Source: Gaiellales bacterium
GTDB taxonomy: Bacteria; Actinomycetota; Thermoleophilia; Gaiellales; JAICJC01
NCBI GenBank assembly: GCA_036403155.1
Contig: DASWRM010000076.1
Span: 1 to 64,000, forward strand
DNA length: 64,000 bases
Direction of reading: 5' to 3'
The translations under genes were made by a program, and so were the position numbers. The first letter of the stretch is position 1, and the number at the start of each line of letters is the position of its first letter. This document shows positions 27,074 to 34,740 of this stretch, piece by piece. A model generated the notes under the pieces. That model was not told where the DNA came from and did not search any database. It saw only the letters and a list, made by a program, of their open reading frames with translations.

Positions 27074-27595
27074 ATGATAGAGCAGGTCGAACTGCGACCG
27101 GCGCGGGTCGAGGACGCCGAGGCGCTGGCATCGCTGTATGCGGCGCAGCGGGAATTCCTGGCGCCGTTCGACCCGGTCAGGCCGGACGGGTTCTACACGG
27201 TCGCGGGCCAGCGGTTGGAGCTGGAACAGGCGGTTGCCCACTCGCATGCCGACCTCCGGCACCGCTTCGTGATCGTGGCGGATGGGCGGATCGTCGGGAC
27301 GCTCGGCATCAGCAACATCGTGCGCGGGCAGTTCCAGAGCGCGAACCTCGGCTACTTCGTCGCGGAGGAGGTGAACCGCCGGGGGGTCGCGACGCACGCC
27401 GTCGGGCTCGCGGTCGAGCTGGCCTTTACGGCGCTCGGCCTGCACAGGCTCGAGGCGGGCACGCTGGTAGACAATGTCGCGTCGCAGCGCGTCCTCGAGA
27501 AGAACGGGTTCGAGCGCATCGGGCTCGCGCCGAACTACCTGCGCATCGCCGGGGACTGGCGGGATCACGTGCTGTTCCAGCGGGTGGCCGAATGA
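27074..27595 (+). CDS. GNAT acetyltransferase, RimJ/RimL type
   Basis: A 173-residue N-acetyltransferase starting MIEQVELRPARVEDAEALASL. The acetyl-CoA-binding region NRRGVATHAVGLAVELAFTALGLHRLEAGTLVDN and the VLEKNGFERIGLAPNYLRIAGDWRDH tail match ribosomal-protein-alanine acetyltransferase homologues. ATG 27074 leaves only 7 bases to the divergent phosphohexomutase; an in-frame TTG at 27044 is the other option, so the start is uncertain. The stop overlaps the next GNAT gene by ATGA. Confidence 0.82.
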   Translation: MIEQVELRPARVEDAEALASLYAAQREFLAPFDPVRPDGFYTVAGQRLELEQAVAHSHADLRHRFVIVADGRIVGTLGISNIVRGQFQSANLGYFVAEEVNRRGVATHAVGLAVELAFTALGLHRLEAGTLVDNVASQRVLEKNGFERIGLAPNYLRIAGDWRDHVLFQRVAE

Positions 27596-28059
27596 CGGTC
27601 GTGCTGCGGCCGATGCGGCCGGAGGAGTTCGACGCGTTCGCGGAGCGCGGCCGGATCGGCTACGTGGAGCAGATGGTCGAGTTCGGCGGCATGGAGCGGT
27701 CGGCCGCGGACGCGAAGGCGGTGCGGGATTATGCGGCGACGCTGCCGGAGGGGCTCGACAGCCCGGGACACTGGATCATGGTCGCCGAGAATGCCGGGCG
27801 GCGCGTGGGAGTGGTGTGGTTCGCGGAGCGGGTGCTGGACGGCCGCACCGTCGGGTTCCTGTACGAGATCGAGATCGAGGAGGCGGAGCGCGGGCGCGGC
27901 TACGGACGCGCCGCCATGGAGGCGTTCGAGCGGGAGGCGTCGCGCCGGGGCCTGACGCGTCTCGAGCTGAACGTGTTCGGTGGCAACGCCATCGCCCGCT
28001 CGCTCTACCGGTCGCTCGGATGGCAGGAGACCTCGGTGCACATGGCAAAGCAGGTGTGA
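27592..28059 (+). CDS. GNAT acetyltransferase
   Basis: A 155-residue protein with VVLRPMRPEEFDAFAERG at the N-terminus and the acetyl-CoA loop EAERGRGYGRAAMEAFEREASRRGLTRLELNVFGGNAIARSLYRSLGW (Q/R-x-x-G-x-G/A type). It belongs to the general GNAT fold; the acceptor is unknown. It is not closely similar to the preceding GNAT. The gene ends at the edge of the GTGAC-rich stretch. Confidence 0.85.
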   Translation: MTVVLRPMRPEEFDAFAERGRIGYVEQMVEFGGMERSAADAKAVRDYAATLPEGLDSPGHWIMVAENAGRRVGVVWFAERVLDGRTVGFLYEIEIEEAERGRGYGRAAMEAFEREASRRGLTRLELNVFGGNAIARSLYRSLGWQETSVHMAKQV

Positions 28060-28356
28060 GATGGCTGCCGGTCGCGGAATCTCGTGACCGCAGCGTGACG
28101 CTCATCCACGCGCGTGTGAGGTTCGGGCGTCACGCCCGCGCAACGGGGCGGTCACACCCACGCGCCCGGTGACCAAGTCGTATCCAGGCGCCGCGCCGAT
28201 GCTGGTACGCACACGTGACAAAGGGCCGCATCGTTACGCCGCCCCCAATTCTTGGAGACCAAGCCGTGGGCGGTGGGGGTGACCCCGGCGTTGGGTGCCC
28301 GTGACGGTCCGGCCCGGTCGATCTGCGGTGACGGATACGTGACGCATCCGTGACGC
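28060..28356. repeat. non-coding stretch with eleven GTGAC motifs
   Basis: These 297 bp lie between the 3' ends of two convergent genes. I see no gene in them. GTGAC occurs on the plus strand at 28084, 28095, 28169, 28215, 28279, 28301, 28328, 28339 and 28350, and on the minus strand at 28129-28133 and 28151-28155. Less than one would be expected by chance at this base composition. Steps of exactly 11 bp (28084/28095; 28328/28339/28350) and 22 bp (28129/28151; 28279/28301) put sites on the same DNA face. The last three 11-mers share GTGACGSW-type sequence. No hairpin with a T-run stands out. Confidence 0.65.
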
Positions 28357-28839
28357 TCAGCCGGCCGGCCACGCGGCGCGCACCTTCTCGAGCGTCCGCG
28401 AGAGGTGCTCCGGCATCACGCGCGTGTCGGCCAGCACGGGCATGAAGTTCGTGTCGCCGTTCCATCTCGGCACGACGTGCAGGTGGAGGTGCCCCTCGAC
28501 GCCCGCACCGGCCACCCGGCCCAGGTTCATGCCGCAGTTGTGCCCGTGCGGCTCCATGGCGCGGGCGAGCGCCGCGATCCCGTCGGCCATCAGCTGCCAC
28601 ATCTCCGACCGCTCGTCTGCGTCCAGCTCGCCTGGCGTCGCCAGATGCCGGTAGGGCGCGACCATCAGGTGGCCGTTCGCGTACGGGTACAGGTTCAGCA
28701 CGACGAACGCCCTCTCGCCACGGTGCACGATCAGCGCGTCGTCGTCGGACTGTCCCGGCTTCTCACAGAAGATGCAGGCGTCGCCGCCGCCCGACTCGAT
28801 GTACTCCAGGCGCCACGGCGCCCACAGCCGCTCGGCCAT
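28357..28839 (-). CDS. HIT-family hydrolase (AP4A phosphorylase-like)
   Basis: A 160-residue histidine-triad protein. The catalytic triad is in EGHLHLHVVPRWNGD (H-x-H-x-H), with the zinc-type CIFCEKP near residue 22 and the NLYPYANGHLMVAPYRH block. Actinobacterial members of this type cleave diadenosine tetraphosphate. Its start overlaps the corA stop by one base (TGATG), so both are expressed together. Confidence 0.9.
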   Translation of the reverse strand: MAERLWAPWRLEYIESGGGDACIFCEKPGQSDDDALIVHRGERAFVVLNLYPYANGHLMVAPYRHLATPGELDADERSEMWQLMADGIAALARAMEPHGHNCGMNLGRVAGAGVEGHLHLHVVPRWNGDTNFMPVLADTRVMPEHLSRTLEKVRAAWPAG

Positions 28840-29837
28840 CAGATCCAGCGCTTCAGGCGGAAGTACCCGAGCATGATGGCCGCGATCGCGATCATGCCGA
28901 TCACGACGTCATAGAACCCGTGCGCCGCACCCCGGAACGGGATGTGCGAGAAGTTCATCCCGTAGATGCCCGAGATCAGCGTCAGCGGCAGCATGATCAC
29001 GCTGAACACGGTCAGGACGCGAAGGATGTCGTTCTGCTTGTGCGCGATCACCGTCTCGTTCGTCTGCTCGAGCGCCTCGACGACCTCCTTGTAGTTGTCG
29101 AGCTGGTCCCAGATGCGCTCGGACGAGTCGACGATGTCGTCGAAGTAGACCTCGAGATCCTCGGACAGGTACCGGGTGCGGGAGCGCTCCAGCAGCCGCA
29201 GCGTCGAACGCTCCGGCTTGATGATCTTGCGGTACGCGATGATCTCCTGCTTCACGTTGGAGATGTCGCGCGCCACGTCCTCGCTGCGCTCCTCCCAGAT
29301 CGCATTCTGGAGCCGGTCGAGCTTGAACCCGATCTTGTCCAGGATCGGGAAGCAGTAGTCGAAGGACTCGGACAGGATCTCGTAGAGCAGGTAGCCCGAG
29401 CCCTTCGAGAAGTACTCCTCGCGCAGCTCCTCGCTGTTCGACAGCCGGGTGAACAGCCGGCCGACCGGCTTCAGCGGGTGGTTCGGGAGCGTGATCACGT
29501 AGTCCTGGCCGACGAAGACGTTCAGCTCCGCGGCGTTCAGGCGTCCGATCGCCTTGTCGAAGCGCGGCAGGTGCAGCACCATGAACAGGTACTCGTCGTA
29601 CTCGTCGATCTTCGGCCGCTGCCGCGTCGAGAGCACGTCCTCGAGGTCGAGCTCGTGGAAGTCGAAGTGCTCGCCCAGGTAGGCCGTCTCGATGGCCGTG
29701 GGCGACTCGATGTTCAGCCAGCGGACGCCGGCGAACTCGAGCTCAGCAACCTGCGGCTCGGTCCGTGCGACGTCCTGCCGCTGCGCGGAGCGCGGCCGCC
29801 TGCGGACTGTCCTCGGGATCCGGCGCAGGTTCGGCAT
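28839..29837 (-). CDS. corA: CorA-family magnesium/divalent cation transporter
   Basis: A 332-residue CorA homologue: a cytoplasmic alpha/beta domain with a long helix (residues about 1-265), then two C-terminal transmembrane helices with the YGMNF selectivity motif between them and the basic tail RLKRWI. It takes up Mg2+ (or Co2+/Ni2+) as a pentamer. ATG 29837 is the only standard start compatible with full length; it has no Shine-Dalgarno sequence and is about 35 bases downstream of the likely transcript start. It lies inside a separate 40-codon ORF that begins at the leaderless start, which suggests that corA translation is subordinate to that ORF. The first 25 residues are very arginine-rich. 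Confidence 0.92.
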   Translation of the reverse strand: MPNLRRIPRTVRRRPRSAQRQDVARTEPQVAELEFAGVRWLNIESPTAIETAYLGEHFDFHELDLEDVLSTRQRPKIDEYDEYLFMVLHLPRFDKAIGRLNAAELNVFVGQDYVITLPNHPLKPVGRLFTRLSNSEELREEYFSKGSGYLLYEILSESFDYCFPILDKIGFKLDRLQNAIWEERSEDVARDISNVKQEIIAYRKIIKPERSTLRLLERSRTRYLSEDLEVYFDDIVDSSERIWDQLDNYKEVVEALEQTNETVIAHKQNDILRVLTVFSVIMLPLTLISGIYGMNFSHIPFRGAAHGFYDVVIGMIAIAAIMLGYFRLKRWI

Positions 29838-29865
29838 CGGGCATCACTGTCGTCGTCACGGGCAT
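29743..29865 (-). CDS. candidate 40-codon regulatory ORF upstream of and overlapping corA
   Basis: On the minus strand TACACT (plus 29872-29877) is followed after 6 bases by ATG 29865, the geometry of the leaderless starts in this window. The frame runs 40 codons in a different frame from corA. Residues 9-21 read PDAEPAPDPEDSP, dense in Asp, Glu and Pro, and the corA ATG (29837) lies under codons 10-11. Acidic/proline nascent peptides are known to destabilise ribosomes at low Mg2+ (MgtL of E. coli and Salmonella). A sensor role is inference; alternatively the segment could be joined to corA by frameshifting, or be untranslated. Confidence 0.45.
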   Translation of the reverse strand: MPVTTTVMPDAEPAPDPEDSPQAAALRAAAGRRTDRAAGC

Positions 29866-29871
29866 GGGGCA

Positions 29872-29877
29872 AGTGTA
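29872..29877 (-). promoter_or_regulatory. -10 box of the corA transcription unit
   Basis: TACACT on the minus strand, 6 bases before the ATG of the upstream ORF and about 34 bases before the corA ATG. It is the only clear TANNNT box in the 134 bp between corA and the divergent LOG gene on this strand; the LOG gene has its own TAGTGT box at 29958-29963 on the plus strand. Confidence 0.55.
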
Positions 29878-29971
29878 CCTGGGTTGGCATGTTCGGTGCA
29901 GCGCGGGCGGTGCCTGTGCCGCCGTCCCATGTATCGGCACATCGGGGCCCCCGCCTGTAGTGTGCCCGCCG

Positions 29972-30709
29972 ATGGCAGAGCAGTCCACGAGGCGCGCGGG
30001 CACCGCCGACGAGCACCTCCTGCAGCGTCAGGACGCCACGTTCCTGCACACGGATCCATGGCGGATCCACCGCATCACCGCGGAGTTCGTGACGGGGTTC
30101 GACCGGCTCGCGGAGGTGGGGCTCGCCGTCGCGGTGTTCGGCTCGGCGCGCACGCCGCCCGACCATCCGATGTACGGCGCCGCCCGCGAGACGGCGGCCG
30201 CGCTCGTCAAGGCCGGCTTCGGCGTGATCACCGGCGGCGGGCCCGGGATCATGGAGGCCGCGAACCGGGGGGCATCGGAGGCCGGCGGCGTCTCGATCGG
30301 CTGCAACATCGAGCTCCCGCACGAGCAGCACGAGAACAGCTTCGCGACCCTGTCGCTCGAGTTCCGGTACTTCTTCGTGCGAAAGACGATGTTCGTCAAG
30401 TACTCGGAGGCGTTCGTCGTCTTCCCCGGCGGCTTCGGCACGCTCGACGAGCTGTTCGAGGCGATCACGCTCGTGCAGACGGGAAAGATCCACCGCTTCC
30501 CCGTCGTGCTGTACGGCGCCTCCTACTGGAGCGGCTTGCTGGCGTGGCTGCGCGAGCACGTCGAGGACGCCGGGAACATCACCGCAGACGAGCTGGAGCT
30601 GGCGCAGATCGCCGATTCGCCTCAGGAGGTGGCTCGCATCGTCGCCGACTGCACGAGCGGGCGGTGCGAGCACGACTACCACCCGGCGCCCGCCGCGCAG
30701 CCGGTCTAG
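29972..30709 (+). CDS. LOG-family protein (TIGR00730), putative nucleotide phosphoribohydrolase
   Basis: A 245-residue Rossmann-type protein. The family motifs VITGGGPGIMEAANRGA and VVFPGGFGTLDELFEAIT (PGGxGTxxE) are intact. LOG proteins cleave cytokinin riboside monophosphates or other nucleoside monophosphates to base and ribose phosphate; in many bacteria the real substrate is unknown. ATG 29972 was chosen because it is 8 bases behind TAGTGT; the frame is open further upstream. Its stop overlaps the stop of the convergent DUF3137 gene by 4 bases. Confidence 0.9.
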   Translation: MAEQSTRRAGTADEHLLQRQDATFLHTDPWRIHRITAEFVTGFDRLAEVGLAVAVFGSARTPPDHPMYGAARETAAALVKAGFGVITGGGPGIMEAANRGASEAGGVSIGCNIELPHEQHENSFATLSLEFRYFFVRKTMFVKYSEAFVVFPGGFGTLDELFEAITLVQTGKIHRFPVVLYGASYWSGLLAWLREHVEDAGNITADELELAQIADSPQEVARIVADCTSGRCEHDYHPAPAAQPV

Positions 30710-31587
30710 CGCATCGCCGCGACGGCGCTGTGCAGAGCGGTCGTCAGTCCCGTCACCGCCGCCACACGCTGCTCGATCTCCTCGAGGTCCTCGACGTCGT
30801 ACTGGTCGCCCCAGACGTAGGCGAGGGCGCCCCGCTCGTACTGGAACGTCGTCTGCGGGAACTCGTCACCGATCAGCCGCACGAGCAACGCGGGGGTGAA
30901 GACGCGCAGCACAGCCATCTGGTCGGCGGCGTCGTCCACGGTCAGCGAGAACCGGCGGTTGAACTCCACGCTCTCTGTCTCCACCTGACGGCTCGGGCCG
31001 AACGCCGCCTGCAGCTTCGCCAGGAACCCGATGCCGCGGTCGGCCAGCTGCATCGTCGTGATGCCGTCGAGCGCGCCGACCTCGAGCCGCAGCACCGTGT
31101 GACGGTGCTTGACCTCCTCGGTGTAGGTCTCGGTGCGCGTGTTTCCACTGCCGTCGCTGACCGTGCGGGTGCGCGTCTCGAACGTGGAGTACGTGAAGTT
31201 GAAGATGCGCCCGGAGACGCCGCACATCGGCCCCTCGAACCCGTCCGCCGCCTCCATCCGCTGCTTGTCCCGGCAGAACCCGACATCGTCGGGAAGCGGT
31301 GGCGACGGCTCGTAGCGCCAGCCATGCTCGGCGGCCCACTGCTCCATCACCTGGGCCTTTGCGGCCGCGGACGCCTTGGCGCGAAGGTACAGGTAGTACG
31401 CCGCCGGCCCGGCCACGGCGACCGCCGCGCCGAGTGCGATCACGACCGGCGAGACCGCGATGCCAACGGCTGCCGCGACGATGCCGGGCACGGCCGCCAG
31501 GAGCAGCGTGCGCCGGTAGCCCGGACGGCCGGTCAACTCGGCCATGCGGGCGTCACGCGCGGCGCGGTATCGCTCCCTGCTCGTCAT
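30706..31587 (-). CDS. DUF3137-like membrane protein
   Basis: A 293-residue protein with a basic N-terminus, two adjacent hydrophobic helices (about residues 26-70), and a soluble domain containing the GRIFNFTYSTFETRTRTVSDGSGNTRTETYTEEV stretch of alternating polar strands. This layout resembles DUF3137/DUF3239-type proteins, whose function is unknown. It is the last gene of a leftward operon and overlaps the SanA-like gene by ATGA. Confidence 0.6.
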   Translation of the reverse strand: MTSRERYRAARDARMAELTGRPGYRRTLLLAAVPGIVAAAVGIAVSPVVIALGAAVAVAGPAAYYLYLRAKASAAAKAQVMEQWAAEHGWRYEPSPPLPDDVGFCRDKQRMEAADGFEGPMCGVSGRIFNFTYSTFETRTRTVSDGSGNTRTETYTEEVKHRHTVLRLEVGALDGITTMQLADRGIGFLAKLQAAFGPSRQVETESVEFNRRFSLTVDDAADQMAVLRVFTPALLVRLIGDEFPQTTFQYERGALAYVWGDQYDVEDLEEIEQRVAAVTGLTTALHSAVAAMR

Positions 31588-32246
31588 GCCGCCGGCTCTA
31601 GGTTGAGATGCTCATGCCGTCCCAGCAGGGGCTTCGGGCTGGTCACGTCGGCGTCCCACACGGCTTTCACATCGGCAAACACCTCGCGAGCCTGATAGTG
31701 GATCATCTTGCCCGTGGGGACGCGGCCCCAGTCGCGCACCCCGAGGCCGTCGGCCTCGATGCCGACTGCGCGGCACAGGTAGACGGCCCGGGGGAGGTGG
31801 TAGCGCTGCGTCACGACCTCCGCGCTGTGGACGCCGAAGATGTGCCGCGCCCGGTAGCACGAGTCGTAGGTGTCGAACCCGGCGTAGTCGAGCGTGATCG
31901 CGCCCGCCGGCACCCCCTGCGAGCGGGCGTAGGCGCGCATCGCGCCCGGCTCGTCGTGGCTGCGGACGTGGTTGTCGCCCGACAGCAGCAACCCGTCCAC
32001 CTTGCCGGCGCGGTAGAGCGAGATCGCGGCGTCCAGGCGGTCGCGCAGGAACCAGGTGACCTGGCCGTCACGGGTCAGGCCCGCTCCCAGCACCAGAGCG
32101 ACCTGATGATGGCGGTGGACGGCCGCCGCGCTGTCGCTGAGATCCCCAGAGGTGTCGAGGTGGACGATCACGAGCGGCGTGAGCAGCAGCGCAAGGCAGA
32201 CCGCGACCGCGGACATGGCGATGACGAGGCGCCGGCGCGTGACCAT
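31584..32246 (-). CDS. SanA/YdcF-like (DUF218) envelope protein
   Basis: A 220-residue protein with an N-terminal membrane anchor (residues about 6-28) and a DUF218 domain: VALVLGAGL, FLRDRLDAAISLYRAGKVDGLLLSGDN, ITLDYAGFDTYDSCYRA and VVTQRYHLPRAVYLC. SanA-type proteins are linked to the cell-envelope barrier in enterobacteria. ATG 32246 is preferred over the in-frame ATG 32282 because TACAGT (plus 32253-32258) ends 6 bases before it, the leaderless geometry used across the window. Confidence 0.85.
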   Translation of the reverse strand: MVTRRRLVIAMSAVAVCLALLLTPLVIVHLDTSGDLSDSAAAVHRHHQVALVLGAGLTRDGQVTWFLRDRLDAAISLYRAGKVDGLLLSGDNHVRSHDEPGAMRAYARSQGVPAGAITLDYAGFDTYDSCYRARHIFGVHSAEVVTQRYHLPRAVYLCRAVGIEADGLGVRDWGRVPTGKMIHYQAREVFADVKAVWDADVTSPKPLLGRHEHLNLEPAA

Positions 32247-32288
32247 GAGCCGACTGTACCGGCGCGACCGGTCGGCCGGCATGGCGTG

Positions 32289-34241
32289 TCACTGGGTCAG
32301 GACGAGCTCACAGTATGTCGGGTCGTTCGGGTCGCACGGCTGTGTGGCAGGCGCGTTGTCGACGTGGCTCACGTACTTGATGAAGTGGCCCACCATCGTG
32401 CCGGCCGGCGTCTGGTCGTCACCGGCGCACGGATCCCCGTTGTTCCCCTGGCCGCCCCAGCCGGTCACGTAGAACGCCGCGAATCCCGTGACGGGGAGGG
32501 TGTCGTTCCCCGAGCCGGCGAACGACCCGAACGGCACGCGGAAGATCGTGAGTATCCGCGGGTCGCCGTCGGGGATGTTCGGGAAGCTGCTCCAGTGGCT
32601 CGGGTTCGCACATCCGGCGGTGTTCCCGGTGCGGGTGCTCATCCCGTCGGAGAGCTGGCTGGGCGAGACCGTGGCGGTCTGCAGGGTGACGCACTGCCAC
32701 GGCTGGGCGGGGAACGCGTTCTGCTTGGGACATGGGAACCAGGGTGCGGCGAACCCGTTCGGTGCGTAGCCGACGTTGCAGCCCGACGCCAGCTCGGTCT
32801 TGAAGTTCGAGATGGCGGGGTCGCAGTCCAGCGCCCGCGTGTGCGAGGTCGTGCCCTGGATGTCGAGGGTGAACAGCGGCGACGAGACGCTGGTTGCGAC
32901 CTGGAGCGACGGCAGGACGCCGATCTGCACCGAGAACGTGTGCTGCCCGGCGGCCATCGAATCGACGGTGCCGCCGTTCTCGACGAACTCCGCCAGCTCC
33001 ACCGGATCCTCCGGCCCGACGAGCATCCGCTGCACCGGCTGCGAGCCGAAAGCCATGTCCGTCGCATGGCAGGCGTTGCCACTCCCGGTGCAGGGCTTGT
33101 ATGTGCCGGTGAGGGTGAACGCGCGGAGCCCGCGGGTGGGCGAGGGCACGGACCCGGTCCACTGATTGACGTTCGCGTTGCACGGCGCCGTGCAGGTGAG
33201 CGTCGCGCCCGCTGCCGCGATGGCCACGTTGGGCACCGGGTTGCGCCGCAGATCGGTGCCCGCGCTTCCGGTGTCGATGTTCGCGACGAGCACCGGAGAG
33301 CAGGCGCCCGTGGTGAAGTTCGGGTCCGGGGAGCACGTGCCCGCAGAGAGGTAGGCGCTGCGCACGATCGGGGAGGACAGGCTGCCGGCACCGCCGTTCG
33401 GGGCGTACGCGCGGATGTACGGGAGTCCGGTGTAGGTGCCGCCGTTGTCGTGGTAGCAGACGACGCCGGTCTGGCCGCAGATCGTCGCAGCGCTCCCGGC
33501 GATCGAGAAGCTCGTCTGCGAGAGCGCGATCACGGCGCTCAGCTGGTCGCCCGCCGCGACCGTCCGCGTGAACGGCGTCGAGGCGTTGTCCCACTGCACG
33601 AGGTTCCCGGCCGGCCCGCGCTTCGTCAGGTAGCCGGCGTCGAGCCGCGCGCCGGTCGCGTCGTCGACGAGGACGGCGGCCGCGTACTGGGGGTCGGATT
33701 CCTCATAGCCGACGGGCAGCAGCCCCTGACCGACGTCGGGCGTCAGGATCTCCGCCCGGGCGTGGGCGTGGATGGTCGGATTGGCGAGGCCCGCCAGGTC
33801 CGCAACCTTGATGAACCAGGGCGCATCGTCCTCGGTCAGCTGTGCGTCGACCCAGTCGGTGCCGCAGGGGGCGCCCGCGGTGCCCGGTGCCGCCCCGTCG
33901 TTGAGGACGACGTGGACGTTCGCCGACGGCACGCCGCCGACCTGAGGGTTGTACGGGGCACCGGGATTGGTCGCCGACGGGCCGGCGTATCGGAGCGCTT
34001 CGGAGTAGATGGCGCTGTCCACGCTCGTCGTGCAGGGGAACGAGAACATGCCCCCGCCCGACAGCACTGCCGCGTCGGCCTGCAGCTGCAGGTGTCGCTT
34101 GTGCTCCCACCAGTTGCCCACGTCCACGACGAACGACATGAGCATCAGCGCGACGGGGAGGAAGACGGCGACCAGCACGAGCACGCCGCCGCGCTCGTCT
34201 CGCGCGTTGGGCGCGCTCCGATCGCGTCGATGCACCGTCAT
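32289..34241 (-). CDS. TadE/G-like pilus-assembly-type secreted protein, orphan
   Basis: A 650-residue protein. Residues about 16-60 (ERGGVLVLVAVFLPVALMLMSFVVDVGNWWEHKRHLQLQADAAVL split by one hydrophobic helix) match the TadE/TadG N-terminal region that anchors Flp-pilus pseudopilin-like proteins. The remaining 580 residues are an extracytoplasmic domain rich in Ser, Thr, Gly, Asn and about 20 cysteines, so a disulfide-bonded, beta-rich surface protein is likely. No tadA, tadB, tadC or flp gene is in the window. ATG 34241 was chosen because the membrane segment follows directly; the open frame upstream is arginine-rich and not protein-like. Confidence 0.7.
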   Translation of the reverse strand: MTVHRRDRSAPNARDERGGVLVLVAVFLPVALMLMSFVVDVGNWWEHKRHLQLQADAAVLSGGGMFSFPCTTSVDSAIYSEALRYAGPSATNPGAPYNPQVGGVPSANVHVVLNDGAAPGTAGAPCGTDWVDAQLTEDDAPWFIKVADLAGLANPTIHAHARAEILTPDVGQGLLPVGYEESDPQYAAAVLVDDATGARLDAGYLTKRGPAGNLVQWDNASTPFTRTVAAGDQLSAVIALSQTSFSIAGSAATICGQTGVVCYHDNGGTYTGLPYIRAYAPNGGAGSLSSPIVRSAYLSAGTCSPDPNFTTGACSPVLVANIDTGSAGTDLRRNPVPNVAIAAAGATLTCTAPCNANVNQWTGSVPSPTRGLRAFTLTGTYKPCTGSGNACHATDMAFGSQPVQRMLVGPEDPVELAEFVENGGTVDSMAAGQHTFSVQIGVLPSLQVATSVSSPLFTLDIQGTTSHTRALDCDPAISNFKTELASGCNVGYAPNGFAAPWFPCPKQNAFPAQPWQCVTLQTATVSPSQLSDGMSTRTGNTAGCANPSHWSSFPNIPDGDPRILTIFRVPFGSFAGSGNDTLPVTGFAAFYVTGWGGQGNNGDPCAGDDQTPAGTMVGHFIKYVSHVDNAPATQPCDPNDPTYCELVLTQ

Positions 34242-34524
34242 TCCAGCCAGACCCTCGGTCGTGGAGCCCGGTTGCTGCCCGGGCACGGGGTGGAGCCTCC
34301 GCACTCTGTCTATCGCGCCGACCCGGCGCCGCGTTACAGTCCACTTGGCGATGCACCAACGTGGTCGGTGGCTGGCTCGGCCACCGTGGCGCCCACCGTC
34401 GGCGATGTCCGACCGCACCCGACGTCATCCAGGACCCGAGCCGGTGAACCGGGAGATTGCTCACGACGCGGCGAAGCGGCGATACTTCGCGCACCTGCGT
34501 CTACCACTGGGGAGGACAATCGGC
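34242..34524. other. intergenic region with a leader hairpin
   Basis: These 283 bp separate the leftward TadG-like gene from a rightward small gene. On the TadG side a perfect hairpin GCCCGG-7 nt-CCGGGC lies at 34266-34284 and would be in that gene's 5' leader. On the other side a GATACTT element near 34471-34477 could be the -10 of the small gene, which has the strong Shine-Dalgarno GGAGGA at 34511-34516. I see no further gene. Confidence 0.4.
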
Positions 34525-34680
34525 ATGGCTGATCGCAGAATCGGCGGAGTCACCGTCGGCGGCATCATCGTGATCGTGGGAATCCTGCTGGCGCTCTTCG
34601 TCAGCATCATCCTCGGAGTCATCGTCGCGCTCGTCGGTCTGATCGCGTTCGGCGGGTTCGTGCGGGGCAGGTGGTACTGA
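34525..34680 (+). CDS. 51-residue glycine-rich membrane peptide
   Basis: A very small protein with a textbook ribosome-binding site: GGAGGA ends 8 bases before ATG 34525. After MADRRIGGV the sequence is one long hydrophobic stretch, VGGIIVIVGILLALFVSIIL and a second GVIVALVGLIAFGG, then GRWY, so it should form two tightly packed transmembrane helices. I do not recognise a family. It precedes another small gene and is not obviously linked to the divergent TadG-like gene. Confidence 0.6.
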   Translation: MADRRIGGVTVGGIIVIVGILLALFVSIILGVIVALVGLIAFGGFVRGRWY

Positions 34681-34740
34681 TCTGAGCCCATGGCTTGTGC
34701 CATATCGGTGCCGCCGGCCGCATTTCGATAGGATCGCCGC

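Noticed and set aside
28084-28354. GTGAC array as a CRISPR or PhoP box array
   Set aside because: Repeat units are too short and irregular for CRISPR, and the bases around GTGAC do not fit the actinobacterial PhoP consensus.
29837-29865. Sequencing frameshift joining the acidic ORF to CorA
   Set aside because: The corA frame has the strong third-position G+C of real genes from its own ATG onward, so a simple indel is less likely; programmed frameshifting is left open in the annotation.
34242-34418. Extension of the TadG-like protein to 34418
   Set aside because: The extra 59 residues are arginine-rich without pattern, and the TadE/G anchor normally starts near the N-terminus.
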